Below, piece by piece: positions 1 to 14,638 of a stretch of DNA of 64,000 nt. The notes beneath the pieces were generated by a model, which was not told the DNA's origin, did not search any database, and saw nothing but the letters and a program-made list of their open reading frames with translations. Position numbers and translations under genes: made by a program. How positions within the stretch are numbered: position 1 is the stretch's first letter; every line of letters begins with the position of its first letter. The stretch comes from Datnioides undecimradiatus (lineage: Eukaryota > Chordata > Actinopteri > Lobotiformes > Datnioididae): positions 11,403,848 to 11,467,847 of the forward strand of contig WARS01000016.1 in the NCBI GenBank assembly GCA_008933995.1, in the 5' to 3' direction.

Positions 1-1083
1 CAGTTCTCAATGTTGAAATGGAAGAGGAAGCTATTGCCTTGTGTTCAAAAAGTCCAGCCTTATTTTTTGAGGGGTCCTGTCCAGTCTGAAATGCTTTCAA
101 CAGATCCTTAACAGACATTGTCTCCTCTAATCTCTCTGTCTGCGATCTGGGGGATTTAGGAGACTTGGGAACTCTGGGTAGTTCTGGCATGTCTGCCTCT
201 GTCTTCTTTGTGGCGATAGAAGATTTTGCCTGAGGAATTTGTTCCTGAGTATTTTTTTGTACCTCCTCCTCTTTGACTTTGTTCTGTAGCGCTTTAACTC
301 TGTCCTTTATAGATCCTATAGGTGTCTCCACCACTAAAGGAGAGGCTGGAGGATCTATAACTGTAGTGGGGAAGGCACTCTCCTTGAGAATAGCATCCCC
401 ATCTAAAGACTCCTCAGAGCTCATCCTTTCCAGCTCACCCTCAGAGCTGCTACACCCAGAACGCTCTCTGTCTCTGAGTTTCTTTCTAATAGGTTTCTTG
501 ATATCTGGGGGACGTCGTTTGCCATCACGCTTTACAATAACCTGCTCAAATCTGTCTTGGACAAGGTCTTCTTGAGAACCACATGTCACTACAGGTCTCT
601 GTTCCAGGTACTGGTCCATATCTATGCTGAGGTGTGAGACCATGCCTGTCATGTGTCTGACCTCTGTGGCAGATCTAGTTGAAGTCTTCCCATTAATGTA
701 AATCTCCTGTAAGACTGGTTCTATAACAAGGGGATACTTATTTTCGACACTCGTTGTCTCATACAGTGAACCTTGTTTCTCTTTCTTTGCATCATCTTGT
801 TGTACCACATCTGTATTGTTGTTTGTGCCTTCTCTTTGAATCTCTCCAACCTTTTCCAAACTGTCTTTGAACTGTTCCACAATGACCAAGGTCCCCTTTT
901 CTTCAAACCCTCTAGCTTCAGCTCTCTCCTCATTTATCAAATGCTCCATTTGCTCTGCAGTCAAGATAGCAGACATTTTTACATCTGACATGTCTGAGAG
1001 AAGATCTGGGCTTGCAAGGGTTGCAGGGTCAAGAGGTTGGTTAGTTCTCAGGGAGAATGTCTCAGTTGATTCAGATTCATCAT
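1..1083 (-). CDS. ank2: ank2 giant neuronal exon, 5' part only
   Basis: This is an uninterrupted frame of 1,083 nt reading off the left edge, preceded by an acceptor ttattgaag at 1084. It begins [17 protein letters not shown], matching the human KNDETESTETSVLKS region. Further in it has [31 protein letters not shown] and [14 protein letters not shown], the last two matching [24 protein letters not shown] of the 440-kDa ankyrin-B insert, which supports axonal targeting. Ser/Lys/Pro-rich low-complexity segments ([12 protein letters not shown]) fit the unstructured tail. Mammalian giant exons are about 6 kb, so most of it lies outside. Confidence 0.9.
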
Positions 1084-4000
1084 CTTCAATAAAAAAGTTT
1101 CATAACCAAAAAGGGTAAAGAACAAGAAGGGACAAATGAAGTGGGGAAGAGAGACATCAGAAAAATGTGATCAAGACAATGCCATAAAAAAATCCATCTT
1201 CAGTTCAGAGAGAAAGGAGAAGAATGACAGATCAGAGTATAAAGGAGTCTTGAAAAGAAGACCAAAAAGAAGTGATCCAGAAGAGTTTGTAGGGGAATAG
1301 AGCAGCACTAGCGTAAGCAAAGCCAGAAGGAGTAACAAAATGGGCAGAGTATGGACAAGAATAATATTAATCTAATTTCCTTGACATCATATTCAGATAT
1401 TTAACACAAAATACACAAAGAACACAAAGAACCAAGGGGAAAAGAGAAACCTACATATGAAACAAAAGGACAGGAAGGAAGGATAACAGACAAACAAAAC
1501 TTCTCAAGATTGTTGCTGACATGAAGAGTCATGTCTGCCTCACGAATTAGTTTTTAAACACAGAAAACATAACAAGCTTTGAATACAAAAATTAAGAAAA
1601 GGTTTATAGTAAGATGTGTAATCAGGTCATTGTAAATGAACCTGCACCTCAACATCTGAGCTATGGGCTACTTCAGTTAAATGAAAAGTTAAAGTATAAG
1701 TTTACACTTATTTATATGTGTGCGTTCACAAATGGAATTATAGTAGTTATTGTATATAAATTACATAGTTACATAGTACAGTTATATAAAAACGTAAATT
1801 GATTTGATATACAATAAATGAATGAAAGCAACTTAGGAAAGTTGCCAAATGTAAAAGAAAGATCATAGACATAAAAAACAATGGCCAAATTTAAACCAGA
1901 TAATATAAATAAGTTAATGATAATATAAATAAACCAGCAATAAGTCTACACACTTAAACAAAGAACAAACAACATGACGTTGGATGTCAATTATTTAAGT
2001 TGAGATTTTTGCCATGCCACTGGTAAAACCTTTACAGAATGTAATTGGAGAAATGATTGGTCAAAATTAATACTGCTTTTTAGTATTGCCAAAAAACAGA
2101 ATTATTCTGGTTATAAGTTGAATTAAGATCAACTGTACATTGAAAATCAAATAAATTTTGGTTGGACGTATTATTTTATTATTATTTTCACCAATCATTT
2201 CCTTGTGTTATGATAAAAAAAAAAAATGTCACAGCAATTACATATGATTAAAATGATATGGGTGGGAGGAGGTCAGTATGGTTTGGCGTGAGGGAAATGC
2301 AGAGTACATCAGCCATAGCATAGCTGCCAGTAACACATAACTACACACAGTGTTAGTAGAGCAAAATAAGAGAGTGGGGTTAATCTAAATGTAATGTAAC
2401 ATATCAGTTGCACAGGTGCACATATATTAATTAGTGCACCTCTTAGTAGATTCAGATCATGTTTCTAAACTAATACTTTACAACCTTTATGATCAGTAAT
2501 CAAATTCAACTGATGCGACAATGTAGATTGTGTTGTACTGTAAACATTAACACAACTATATGTATAAATTATAATGTAAGATAGTTATGTATACAACATA
2601 TATAAAAGTTTTAAACTGATAACCTCAGTGCCAACACAGACCACTAGAATGGGATGTAAAATGTTGCAAATATTATGAAACTATTACTGAAAGATTTGTG
2701 AAAAAACCCCCACACAAAATCTAAAAAGTTTTCACACGTTAGATACACATATTGCAAACAGAGTTCAGCTTACATTTCTTGTCACTCTTCTCACTCTGCA
2801 AAAAAAGATCAAAAAGGCATGGTTAGATAAAATCAAATTATCATATTACTATTTCTTTGTGGTAGTATTGTATTAAGTAAACTTTATTTACCTCTTCATC
2901 TGCGTCTTGGTCTGAATCAGACTCCTAAAGAGAAGAATAAAACAGACAGAAAGCAAACAATGCAGTTACTACAACTAAAATAATCTAATATTATATGACT
3001 ACATAATAGAAAAATATTCAAACTAACCTTTGAATATGTTGGGAGAGTGATGTTAAGGTTGCAGATAGCATTGTGGGTAAGGCTACGGTACGTGCGTGGT
3101 TCCTTGGTGAAGGACAAGCGTCCACATGGCTCCTGTGCAGTGTCTCTAATCTGGTAAATGAATAAACAACATTTCAATCCATTTATTTAAAAAAAAAAAC
3201 AAAAAAAACCCAACAACTTCTATTTTGGAATCACTGAGTACATAAGAAATAAATTCAGACATTTTTTCTCAACATGTTGTGTCATACTTTGATGAAGAGG
3301 GCCAGTCTGTTTTCTTTGAAGGCAAAGAAGCTGAACACATGGTGCTGTCCACTCTTAGTGAGAGGTACTAGGTTTCCAAAGCAGTCAGCAAATATAGGTT
3401 TCCCCTCCAGCACCTGTGTGAGGATATAAGAGCCATTTTCACAATGCAAACAAAACATTAAGGTCTACCTGAAATCTTGGAAAACAGTATTGTCAGAATT
3501 TTTAAGAAAATAATCTGCTTTACATGGCAGGTTGTGTTAATGTCTTATTAGAAGGTACCCATTGCAACGTAGCTTGGCTACAGACTACAGACTTCACCTT
3601 CTATAGAAAAACCCCTTGTTTCTCCCTTCATCTTATATTTTCCACATCATCACACTGCACCTCAACATCTCGACTACGGGCTACTTCAGTGAAGTTCTCT
3701 TGCTGCTCTAGGGTCTTGTCCATCTTGTCGTCTGTCATGCAGAAACAGCGCAGGCGGGCCTCAATGGGGTCCAGTGTCTTTGCAAAAATGACAAACTTGG
3801 CCATGTATGGAACACAGATGATCTCTCTGTACAGCTGAGAGGCAAAACTAACAGACTCCTGGATCTGTCTGCAGTCTATCAGCCAGAACCTAGGAATATG
3901 AATGAGACTTTTTGTCAGTTATTGCCATATATCATCAGGTATTTGAACAGTGTGGTAGGTACTGGCTGTATGAAATCACTTAAATGAGGGAAGGTGATAT

Positions 4001-6302
4001 AAGAGATCAAAGTGTCATTCTCCAATTTGAAGGAAACTTGGCTCCACATTTAAAAACTTCGTGAGAATTTACCTTGCTGACACATTTGTAGTGAAGGAGA
4101 CACATTGGTTAACAAAAGTGAGAGGTGTCGAACCGGTGATGTCCTCCCACTGGGCAGGCGTGGTTCCACCTGAAACACAGACCAGTGACTTGTGACTCAA
4201 TCTGTTGTTCTTTTTTTTTGTTTGCTGGTGCAGTTGATGGTTGCTCCCCACTCTTACCTGTAATACTGCAAAGCAAACGTAAGGTGGGTGTTTCCCCACT
4301 GAACTCTGTGTTTGGCCCATCGCTGTTGGAGCTCTTGGGAATAGGTATTGTCATGGTTATTGGTTTGTGGAACTTCCTTCTTCTCGGCTCCAATGTGACA
4401 ATTGAGCTGAATGTGGCTTTGTTACCAAGAATCTTTCTCACCACCTCAATATCAATGGGCTGAGCCTGGGACAAGGAACAAATAGACATAAAACTAATGC
4501 CTTAATAAGTGAACCAGTCATTGATACCATGTGACAAAGAAATTCACTGTTCATACCTGTAGACCAACCCTGATCTTCTTGGTGAGGGCTCCTTCAGGGA
4601 AGACAGCCTGGACCTGGGGTACAAGAGTGCTGCTGAGGACACCGCCCTCTGGTCCAATCAAATGACTGTCCTGCTTTATCCGTGACACCACCGCAAAATA
4701 CTGTGGGAAGTCTCGAGTGATGATGCGGCATATTCTTTTCTTTTCAAGCTCCTCTGGAGAATCAAGTTCTGTTAAATTCAGAAATAATCTGTGTAAATAC
4801 CATATTTACCATAAATAACCTATAACCCAGGTTATACAGATTATTTGTATTATGGGTAATTATAATAATTGTGTGATGCTTGGTAAATGGAGGTGAAAGA
4901 TTATTTTAGTTTCTCCTTTATTCATGACTTCCTCTACTTGCTGCTTCCTTTTATTATCCTAGGACTGAAATTGAGAGCTGCAATGATTATTTGATTGAAA
5001 GGACATTAATTGCCAACTCTTGTTAATAGAGTAATTGTTTCAGTAACTTTTCAAGCAAAAAATGTGAAACATTTCCTAGTTCAAACTTCCTAAATTTAAG
5101 GATTTGCTGCTTTTCTTTATCATTCATTATAACAAACGCAAAGTCTTTTTTTTGGACTGTTGTTTGAGCAAAGAAGCAATTAATTGATTACATTTCAAAA
5201 TATTCATGTAATTCTAATAAAATAATTGTTAGAAGCAGCTCTACTGTAATTTAAAACTTGCTTAACTACTCTGCTGTGGATTGTGTGATGGCTTAATGTG
5301 ATCATATTGGGACTTACAGTTTCTCTGCTTTTGTATATCTTTCAACTCCTAACAACAACAACCATTTTTCAGCAACACAATCAAGTTATGATCCCTTACT
5401 TTCATCCATGCCATTTAGTATCTGGTTCAGTTCCTCTTCAGTGAAGTCACAGTGGTGTTCCCTCCAGCTCTCCCCTGTCTCACTCCTCAAGATCACTAGC
5501 TCTCTCTCTGTGCCCCGCAGAGCTGCGAAATGGGGGATCTCCACAATCACAGGCCTAAAAATTGGTCACAAGGTAAAGTCAAACACAAACTGGCAATAAA
5601 AGTCTGTGTGGTGTAACAAGTTTGTCAAAGCTGACATTGTCAGAAAAAATATGCTGTTTGGGTTGATTTATGCATGACCTTATTAAAAAAAAGAAACAAA
5701 CAAAACGAGAAAGAACGCAAGACTCAATTTTGAGTTTAAAAACATCTAATTTTCATGCCTGATAAAACAAATATATTAATGAAAAAGTAATTCTTAAAAC
5801 ATTCAAACATAAAGAGAACATCCATTCCACATCAGGAGCAAAATCCAACTAGAAACAAGTGAGGGATTTGTATCATAGACTGAGAAAAGCATGGGGATAA
5901 CTCAACACAGCAACAGGTCAGGGGGTTTCTGACTTTATTTGTAGTACCAAAAAACAAAGCAAGTAACAAAATAAGACAAAAAGGAGTCAGGTGGGCACGG
6001 TGGAAAAATATGGGTGAGAATGTGATCACTTCCAGGGTGATAGGGTGTCCCCCAACCATGGTCCTACCCGAGGAACTTGGTTCCTGGAGGACCCAGCTGC
6101 AGGATGCGACTGACCAGGCTCTCACCCTCATTTAGAGGGGGCGGAGCTGTGGGAAGGTGGAGCTTACTGATCCATACGCAGCACAGAGGGGGAGTGAAGA
6201 AGAAAATATGAACACACCAGACAATAGTGTAAACACACTCACACAACCAAATACACGCACACAAACACACATATAGTGCACACGCACACACACACACGCA
6301 CG

Positions 6303-6369
<67 letters not shown>

Positions 6370-9300
6370 AAACAAAAAAACAAACAAACACTCACTTACC
6401 CCAGGAACTGTGCTCCAGTGGGTCCCACTTCTATGATGCGTCCGGCCAGCCCCTCGCCCTCCACCATAGGTGGCATGGAGGCTAGGCGGTGTCTCTTCAC
6501 CAGCCTGCATGTCACCCGTGTCGGTGCAGAACACTTTCTTGGTGGAACGATGATTCGCAAGCCATTGTGACGGCAACCACGCATGGCCCCGCCCCTGGCA
6601 TCTACCATGAAGCTGACCAGGAAGCTGCAGGAAATGGTCCATCAAGGAATCCAAAAAAAATATATATATCTTTTTTAAGATTGATTGTTATGAATGCAAT
6701 ATTTTAGCAGCAGAAGTTTAGTCTGTTGTCTGTGGGCCTCCATGCAGGCAAAGCAAATGAAAAGGAACTATTTTTAAGAAAACAAGCATATCTCAGCAGA
6801 TAATATTTCATTTCAGCCTGTTTTATTTTATTGTTTTTATTCCTTATGTGTTTCATTTCATTCAGTTTGTCACTTATTGCAAGCCAGGTAAACAAAGGGG
6901 AGTGGGCAATAAACAAGTTCATTTCTTATTTGTCAAGGAGCAAACAGGTGCTAAATATTTGAGGTCTTAAGGCAAGTGCTCTCAGAATTCAATGTTATTG
7001 TGTCACCGCTTTTACTTTAATGCTGTTTGAATAACATTTACTGTCACTTGTCATTTTAAAAGTGGAAATATATATATTTATGACAAGTTTTCAAAAGATT
7101 TTTGCTGAGAGTAGGAATAAATGGGCTTGGAGGCATGGTAGGCAAGTCAGACCGTATTGAGAGACTTATTACCACACTAACGGTTACAGTGAGTTTCTCA
7201 TGAGATTTGTTGACATTAAGTGAAACAGAATAATACCAGCCTCACATATCAAATTAGGGTCCAGCTGGCATACATGAAAACACTCAGATCTATTCTAAAC
7301 ATTATGTACTGTCATTGTGTAGAAAAATATAAATAGCGTATTGTATCTATGTATCTGCAGGCACTGGAAATGTAAAATCATGCATTATGGAATCATGCAG
7401 GCAGATAAGTGGGGAAAGAGAAGGTGATTTAACAGTGAATGAGAAAAAAGTAAGGGCATGGAGGAGAAAAGAAAGGGAAAGTGGCCAAATCAAGAGTATC
7501 ACCTGCTGTTGTCATGGTCTAGGCACGGAGAGGAACGGCTAGAAGCAGAATATAACAACACACACAGACACACACGATCACAAACACGGCCAAGACAAGA
7601 AAGTGCACAAAGAGGCAACACAAAAATAAACAAAAAGAGAGAAGGAGAATAAAGAATAAGTAAAAGTGACAAAAATCTGTCCAGAGACAGAAAAAGATAC
7701 AGCAGCAAAGATTCAAGAGGGAAGAAGAGTCCAAAAATAGAGATGTGAAGGAGTGACAAATAATGTAAGGTAAAAATTAAAATTGATTCAGGAGTGACTC
7801 ATACACACCTGATAGTGAAATATACTGTAGCATGTGAAACAGTGTGTGTTTGTGTGTGAGTATGTCTATGTGTGTACCCAGAGTGCAGCAGACTGGAGGA
7901 CAGCACCACATTATCAAGATGCTCAGCACCCCAGCTCAGACGGAAAGAGTCCTTTTCGTGCTCTCGAGACAGCGCTGATACCTACAAACAGAAAAAACAT
8001 GAACGGGTCAACTTGACTCACAAAAGTTATCCTCAAATATTACAAACTACAAATACTTTATGTTCGATTATCCTAGATAGCTAAACAAACAAATTGACAA
8101 CCATTTACTTTTTGTGTGTTTTGTCCTCACCTGGTGGCTTGTGAGCATGTCTTCAATGAGGACTCCTTCTCTCTGATGGAAACTTTGGTGAATGGGAGTG
8201 TGCTGTGGCCTGTGGAAAGAGCAAGTTGGATTTTCAAAGTGTCTTTGTATCTGTCAGTTTGAAAGTTTGTGTCATGGCTGTGATTGATTAAGTAAAATAT
8301 AAAATTTGACTTTTTATTATTTATAAGTATGTGTCTGTTGCTCGTGACCTGTCTAGGTTGTGGCTCATATAGCTGAAGCCGTCCAGATAGTGGCCTGGCA
8401 GTGAGTCGTCTCCCAGCTCTCTAAGATCCTCTGCTCTCAGATACTCTCCTCCATCACCTGTCATAGTGTCTTCACCTGTAAAGCACATGTGTGCCAACTG
8501 AGATATTTAACAGAAACAAGACTTTTTTCTGTCAGAAACTACAATCAGTTTATGTCAACCCTGGCAAGGAAGTTCAGGATCGTTCATAACTGTATTTACT
8601 TAAACATGTCTCTAGTCCCGCTGCTGCTTGTCCTCTCTATATTAACTCATTGAACTGCATGACAGCTTCCAGGGTTAGACCTGTTTCACCAAACAGGAAA
8701 CAAGCTTGCTGTAATTTAAAACACAAGATCATAATCTTGCTAATTTTGACACATTTGATTAATCAGAACAAATATTTTTGTGTGTTAATATTACTTTATC
8801 AGTGCATTCCTCACTCATCCACAATCATCATAAGTATTTTGATCACGCACACAGTGCCACACACTTCTTGCAGTTAATTTCCAGCATGAACACACAATAA
8901 GTTCTGACCCTATAATCAACAAGGTGTTATATCAAATGTCTTTAAAATCAGGTATATAAACTGCACAGCAACAAAATGTAACCATATTTAATGCATAGAC
9001 CCTCCAGAGGTTTTAAAAATTTGAGGATGAGAGGCTAGAAACAAAATTCTTTGTTTTAGTTAAAAAAGTAAAAAGCATTTTTGCACAATCGGATCAAACA
9101 GATTAGTTACTAGAAAACAAATATAGTCCACACCAAGCTGGCAGAGCAGGACAGACTTTTGGCAGTACCTTCCAGCTCCACAGACATCTCAGATAACGGC
9201 TCATCTTCTAGCCTCAAAGCTAAGAAACAGAGCTTTAAGAGACACGGCTACAAAATGACAAAAAAAAGCCCACAATATGCAACTCTTTATGACCTGGACA

Positions 9301-12300
9301 GACTGCTAAACTATGCGAAAATATAATAATCCCAACCATTCCCATTACAGCCGCTAAAGAGTAAAAGGTAGAGGGAAGAAAATAAAAATAAAATAAATAA
9401 ATAAATAAACAGTGTGTAGGATAATTCTGGAAATACATAAAAATATAGGACTGTAAATATAGATAAATGCCCAGAGATATGATATAGATATACAGATGAC
9501 AGATATAGAACAGGTAAAGAAGAACTGCATCATATAAATAATGTGTATTATGTTATATGCATCTCTATATATGTTTGTAATACGTTATAATGATAATAAC
9601 AATTCCTTATAATAACACTTTGCGTCCAAGTTTGATTTCTTTGTTTTTTGCTTGTTTCAGTTTATTGAGGTGACTCACCTTCTTCGTCAGAGACATCAAG
9701 TATCTCAGTCATGGTCTCAGGGACATTGAGCTTGTGTTTCTCTGTGACTGTCTGATGAGACCCACCCATTCACAGTGATGGAAAAAGACAACCAGAATAC
9801 AGAAAGGTTAGCTGCATTGTTTTTTTAAATTTAGGACAAATCTACTGGTCTAACAAGCTTACCGTTGTGGTGGTGATGACCTCCTCTGTGACAACTTTGA
9901 GTGTGTCCACTACAGAGATGTAACCCAGACGTTTGGCAATAGAGAGAGCAGTGTTTCCATTCTTCGAAACAGAGACAATGGTTGTGTGAAAAAAGCGGGA
10001 CTACTCATTTTGACTCAAAACTATGCTAAACAAGAAGAGAGTTAATACAAGTTTTATTTTTTTCATACCACGGTAGTAGCATTAGGCTTGGCGCCATGTT
10101 GTAGCAACACATTGATAATATGTGTGTTCCCTTGTTGTGCTGCCTGGTGAAGAGGTGTGTATCCATTCTAAAGGAATGGCAAAAGAAAGAATAACTAGAT
10201 ACCACTGTAAAAACTAAAATAACTTGTAATAATTGTATCATTGGACATCTCATGTTTATTCCTGCTGATCAGGGTTTCTAGATTTCAAGATTGACGTTTA
10301 AATTCTACCTTGGTTTTGGCATTGACGCTGGCACCTTGCTGTAACAGGAAGTTCACCATCTTGGCATTCCCATAGTGACAAGCCACTATCAGGGGAGTGT
10401 ACCCAAGCTAAAGTATAGACAGAATGAGGAAATAACAGAGAGAAAAAACAATTAATTAGAAATGCAATTATCCAAATGTGTTATACTTGTTTGTGGAGAA
10501 GCTGTGGATAGAAACAAACTGTCAGAGATACTCTTGATAATGTAGACATATGAGTGGACAATGCCATGCTTCCCAAAAGCCAGTAGGTGGCAGTTATGAT
10601 GAATGTTTATGAACGTGTTGCTTTTTGTGCTTCACTGGTTCAGCTGTCAAACTATCCATAATGGCAGAAAACACTTCAACAACATTTTCTGCAGTGAATG
10701 CACCCAAAACTTATGCTACACACTACAAGGCAATTCAATGACTTCACAGAATTAAAAAGAATTTATCATTGTCAGGGTCTCCATGGATTTACATAATTAG
10801 CAACTATTCTTTGTCCATGTATAACTCTTTGTGTGTTTGTGTCTAGATCTGTATGTGTGTGTGTGTGTTTGTACCTTAGTTTGTTGATCCAAGTTGGCAT
10901 CATGTTTTGCCAGTACTTCTGCTGCATCAACTCTATCTTCTTGGGCTGTGAGATGCAGTGGAGTCAGTCCACTCTGTAACATACAAAGAACAGAGATGTT
11001 CTACATTAAAACAAAATGCGTATGTGCTTAATATATTTATTAATCCTTAATCCAGTCCAGATCCCTGAAAACATCTCTTCATAACAAATGTCTCATTGGT
11101 CTCATTGACCTTGGTGGCTGCGTTAACATGAGCTCCCTTGCGCAGCAGCAGGCTGGCCATCTCAGCATGTCCTTCCTGGGCTGCCAGGTGTAGCGGGCTG
11201 ACTGCCTGTTTAGTCAGAATGTTGGTCTCTGCTCCATACTGCAGCAGCGCAGATGCAATGTTTGTCTGGTTCTTTTTGGCTGCAATGTGGAGTGGAGTGT
11301 AGCCATTCTGGAGAGGTAGGAAGGTGAACAGTTACAGGCTATAGCAACATCGCTACATGTGGGTAGAAATGTAGCAAATATAAACAATAAGGTAATTTTC
11401 TTCTTTAAAATCCTTGTCCAACCTTTGCAGTAGCTTGAGGTGATGCTCCCTTATCCAGCAGCATCAGAGCTACATCTTGGTTGTCATAATGAGCTGCCAC
11501 ATGTAGTGGAGTGAGGCCATTCTGTAAGAGGGAACGTTTGATTAAATGCTTTATATTTCTGTCACCGAACAGTGTTCCTTCATGGTTGTTTGTGTTTTAT
11601 CTTCTTGCATACAAAAGGTCTACTCAACTCTACAACTGATTCTATTTCAGAGACACGATGTAATTATAGGCATGAAAAGACTGCACTGTATTTCTCACTG
11701 AAAATAATAACTTTAACCTCAAAAACTCTGCATCTTGTAATTAAATATTGTGTATACATTTTTTTTTTTCGCTAACCTTGCCCGCATCATCAGTGAGAGC
11801 TTTGCGCTGAAGAAGGAGTTGTGCTACATCCAGGCTTCCATACTTAGCTGCTACATGTAATGGAGTGAATCCTTTCTGTAAAAGGAAAAGGGAAACATAT
11901 GACATATGTCCAAACTGCTCACATTTAACTGAATATATGTAACTCTATCTTTGATCACTCATTTCTCAAACTAACTAAACTTTGTTCCTTTGCTCACCTT
12001 TGTGGCCAGTGAGTGTGAGGCTCCAGCCTCCAGCAACACAGCAGCAGTCTCCACCTGGCCCTCCCTGGCTGAAATGTGGAGGGGAGTGTAGCCGTTGGTG
12101 GTGGCAGCATCAGGATGAGCCATGTGCTGCAGCAGCAACTGGACAATATCAGTTTTCCCTAAACGGGACGCTATGTGGAGTGGAGTCTGGTCTTCCTGTG
12201 GTTGTTTCAAATTTGAGGAGATAGGGATTATGGGTTAGAAACAAAACAAGAAAAGAGACAGGTGGAGGCAATGAAAAAAAAAACAGGCACACAATAGCAA

Positions 12301-14595
12301 GAGCTGAGGAAGACAACATGATCAATGAGTGTATGTATGCAAGCCAGTGGATGAAACATGCTTATTTATGATAAACAGAAGGAAACAGTGATTATCTCTG
12401 GTGAGGCGACAGTTGACTCACCCTGGCCATAGCGTCCACCAATGCGCCATTCCTCAGCAAACAGCGAACCACTTCCATCTGACCTGCTCGAGCTGCCATG
12501 TGGAGAGCTGTCTCACCACGCTGATATGCAGAAACAGAACATTTATAGGCATTAAGATGCTGTGCTGAATAAAAGACTACCTGCTTAGTTGTTGTATTGG
12601 AGATTGCTGAAAAATGCTATTTACTCTTTGACTACTGACTACAGAGAGCTGAACAAAGTATTTGTCTATACCCACAATGTTACGGACGTCTGGAGATGCT
12701 CCATTCTGGAGCAGAAGTAGAACAATGTTGAGGTGGCCCATGAAGGCAGCTACATGGATGGGAGTCAGACCAGACTAGAAAAAGAGAGAGACAGCAAGAT
12801 GAGCATGAAATGCAAAGTTTTATGCAGAAAATATAAAAGATGCTATTCTGAGATCATCCATACTTAGTGTCTCACCTCAGTAATAGCCTGAATGGAGGCT
12901 CCATATTTGATCAACAGTTCCATCACCTTCACCCTGTTCTTCTTACAAGCAATGTGGAGAGGAGTAAAACCATTCTGGTACAAAGAGAGACAGAGAAATA
13001 AACAGATAAATACTATATCTTTATATATATGGATAAGTGAATGAAGTCGTGTATTTCATAAACTGCATAAAATATGCCATTGGTGAATAACCACTAGACA
13101 AACCCTGATATCATTTGCTCACTCTTTCTTTCTAAACAGCTTCTGTTTACCTGATGTGAAGATATATGTGAATCCTTGTTAATACTTATGTTTGTACTTG
13201 TACAAGTGTCATCTGCTGTAAATCCTTACCAGAGCTCTAACATTAGGATTGGCTTTCTTGTCCAGCAGAAGCTTGGTGACTCTGTAGTGGCCACAGTGAG
13301 CTGCGACATGCAGTGCTGTGAGGTAGTCCAGTGTGACATCATCTACAGGCGCCTTGTGCTGCAGCAGGAGTTTGACGCACTCTATGTGGTCTCCCTGGGC
13401 CGACATGTGCAGGGGTGACAGTCCGTTCTGTGTGAGGGTGGATGTGGTGACATATAGATGGATGCAAATGGTTAGAGGAAACGGTTTATGTCAGAAAGGA
13501 GGAGAAAACACAAGTACAACGTAATGTTTTCTGTCCAAGTGAAACACTATGAACCTCTATAAAAACTTTTTTGATCGCAGAACAATTTAATTTATTTGTT
13601 GTGTTGCCATACACAACCTTGGTTCTGGCTAGGATAGGAGCTCCTCTTTCCAGCAAAATTTCCACAGCTGGATCATGTCCACTCCTGGCTGCACAGTGCA
13701 GGGGGGTCAGCCCATCCTGTGGATATCAATTGAGATTGTATGTTTTGACAAAAGACAGACAGACAGTTAGTTGATTTAAGCAGTATTTGTGGGTTAGCTG
13801 ACAGAAAATAAAATGTTCTCGAAAAAAGCAGACTTTCAGTGAGAGTCTCACCCTCGTTTTAGCATCTATCTGAGCTCCTCGGTCCAACAGCAGGGCCACC
13901 ATGTTGGTGTTGCCTCTCTTAGAAGCCACATGTAGAGGTGTTATCCCATTCTGACAAGACAGGCAAGGAAACAAAGGGGAGTTAACTCTACACCAAATAC
14001 CATTGAATTTACACACCAAAAATATGATCGATGATTGCAGTTGTGGGATTAAAGTCCTTAATCTGTTTCAGTGACAGTTTGTATGGTTTTATTCTCTGTA
14101 CCTGAAGCTAATTTCATGGACCAAGCTCAAGAAAACAGTGTAGCTAAAAGCAGGCAATAACTGATGATGATTGTTGATAGAGCCTATGGTTTAAGGGGAA
14201 AACAGTTTTTATGGTAAACAGTTAACACACTGTTATGCAAAAGCCTAAAGTAAAAACACACACACATTAAGTTTCAAACACCATTACAGAAAGTGTCTTG
14301 ATTTGCTAAGTAGTGGTATTGAGGCTACCCTGGCTGTGAAGTCCACTGCAGCTCCTCTGTTCAGCAACAGGGTGGAGACATTCACATTGCCATAGTGAGC
14401 AGCGATGTGCAGGGGGGTAAAGCCACTCTGTTTGAGACAGACATGGAGAGAGGAGGGAAGGAAAGAGAAATGGATGGAAGGAAAGGAAGAAAGGTTGGAA
14501 AAAAGGAGGAAAGATTGGTTGAAACAGGTGAAAAAGAATAAGAGCAGAGAAAGATAGAGAGTAGAGTAAGATGAAATTATACAAAAGAAAGATTG

Positions 14596-14638
<43 letters not shown>

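Noticed and set aside
273-575. 100-codon plus-strand frame near the left edge
   Set aside because: It is antisense to the ank2 giant exon, lacks a true ATG (starts TTG), and has no family resemblance.
6064-6654. 196-codon minus frame with a Cys/Val run
   Set aside because: It crosses two ank2 exons and the intervening CA repeat in a wrong frame; the Cys/Val run is the (TG)n tract.
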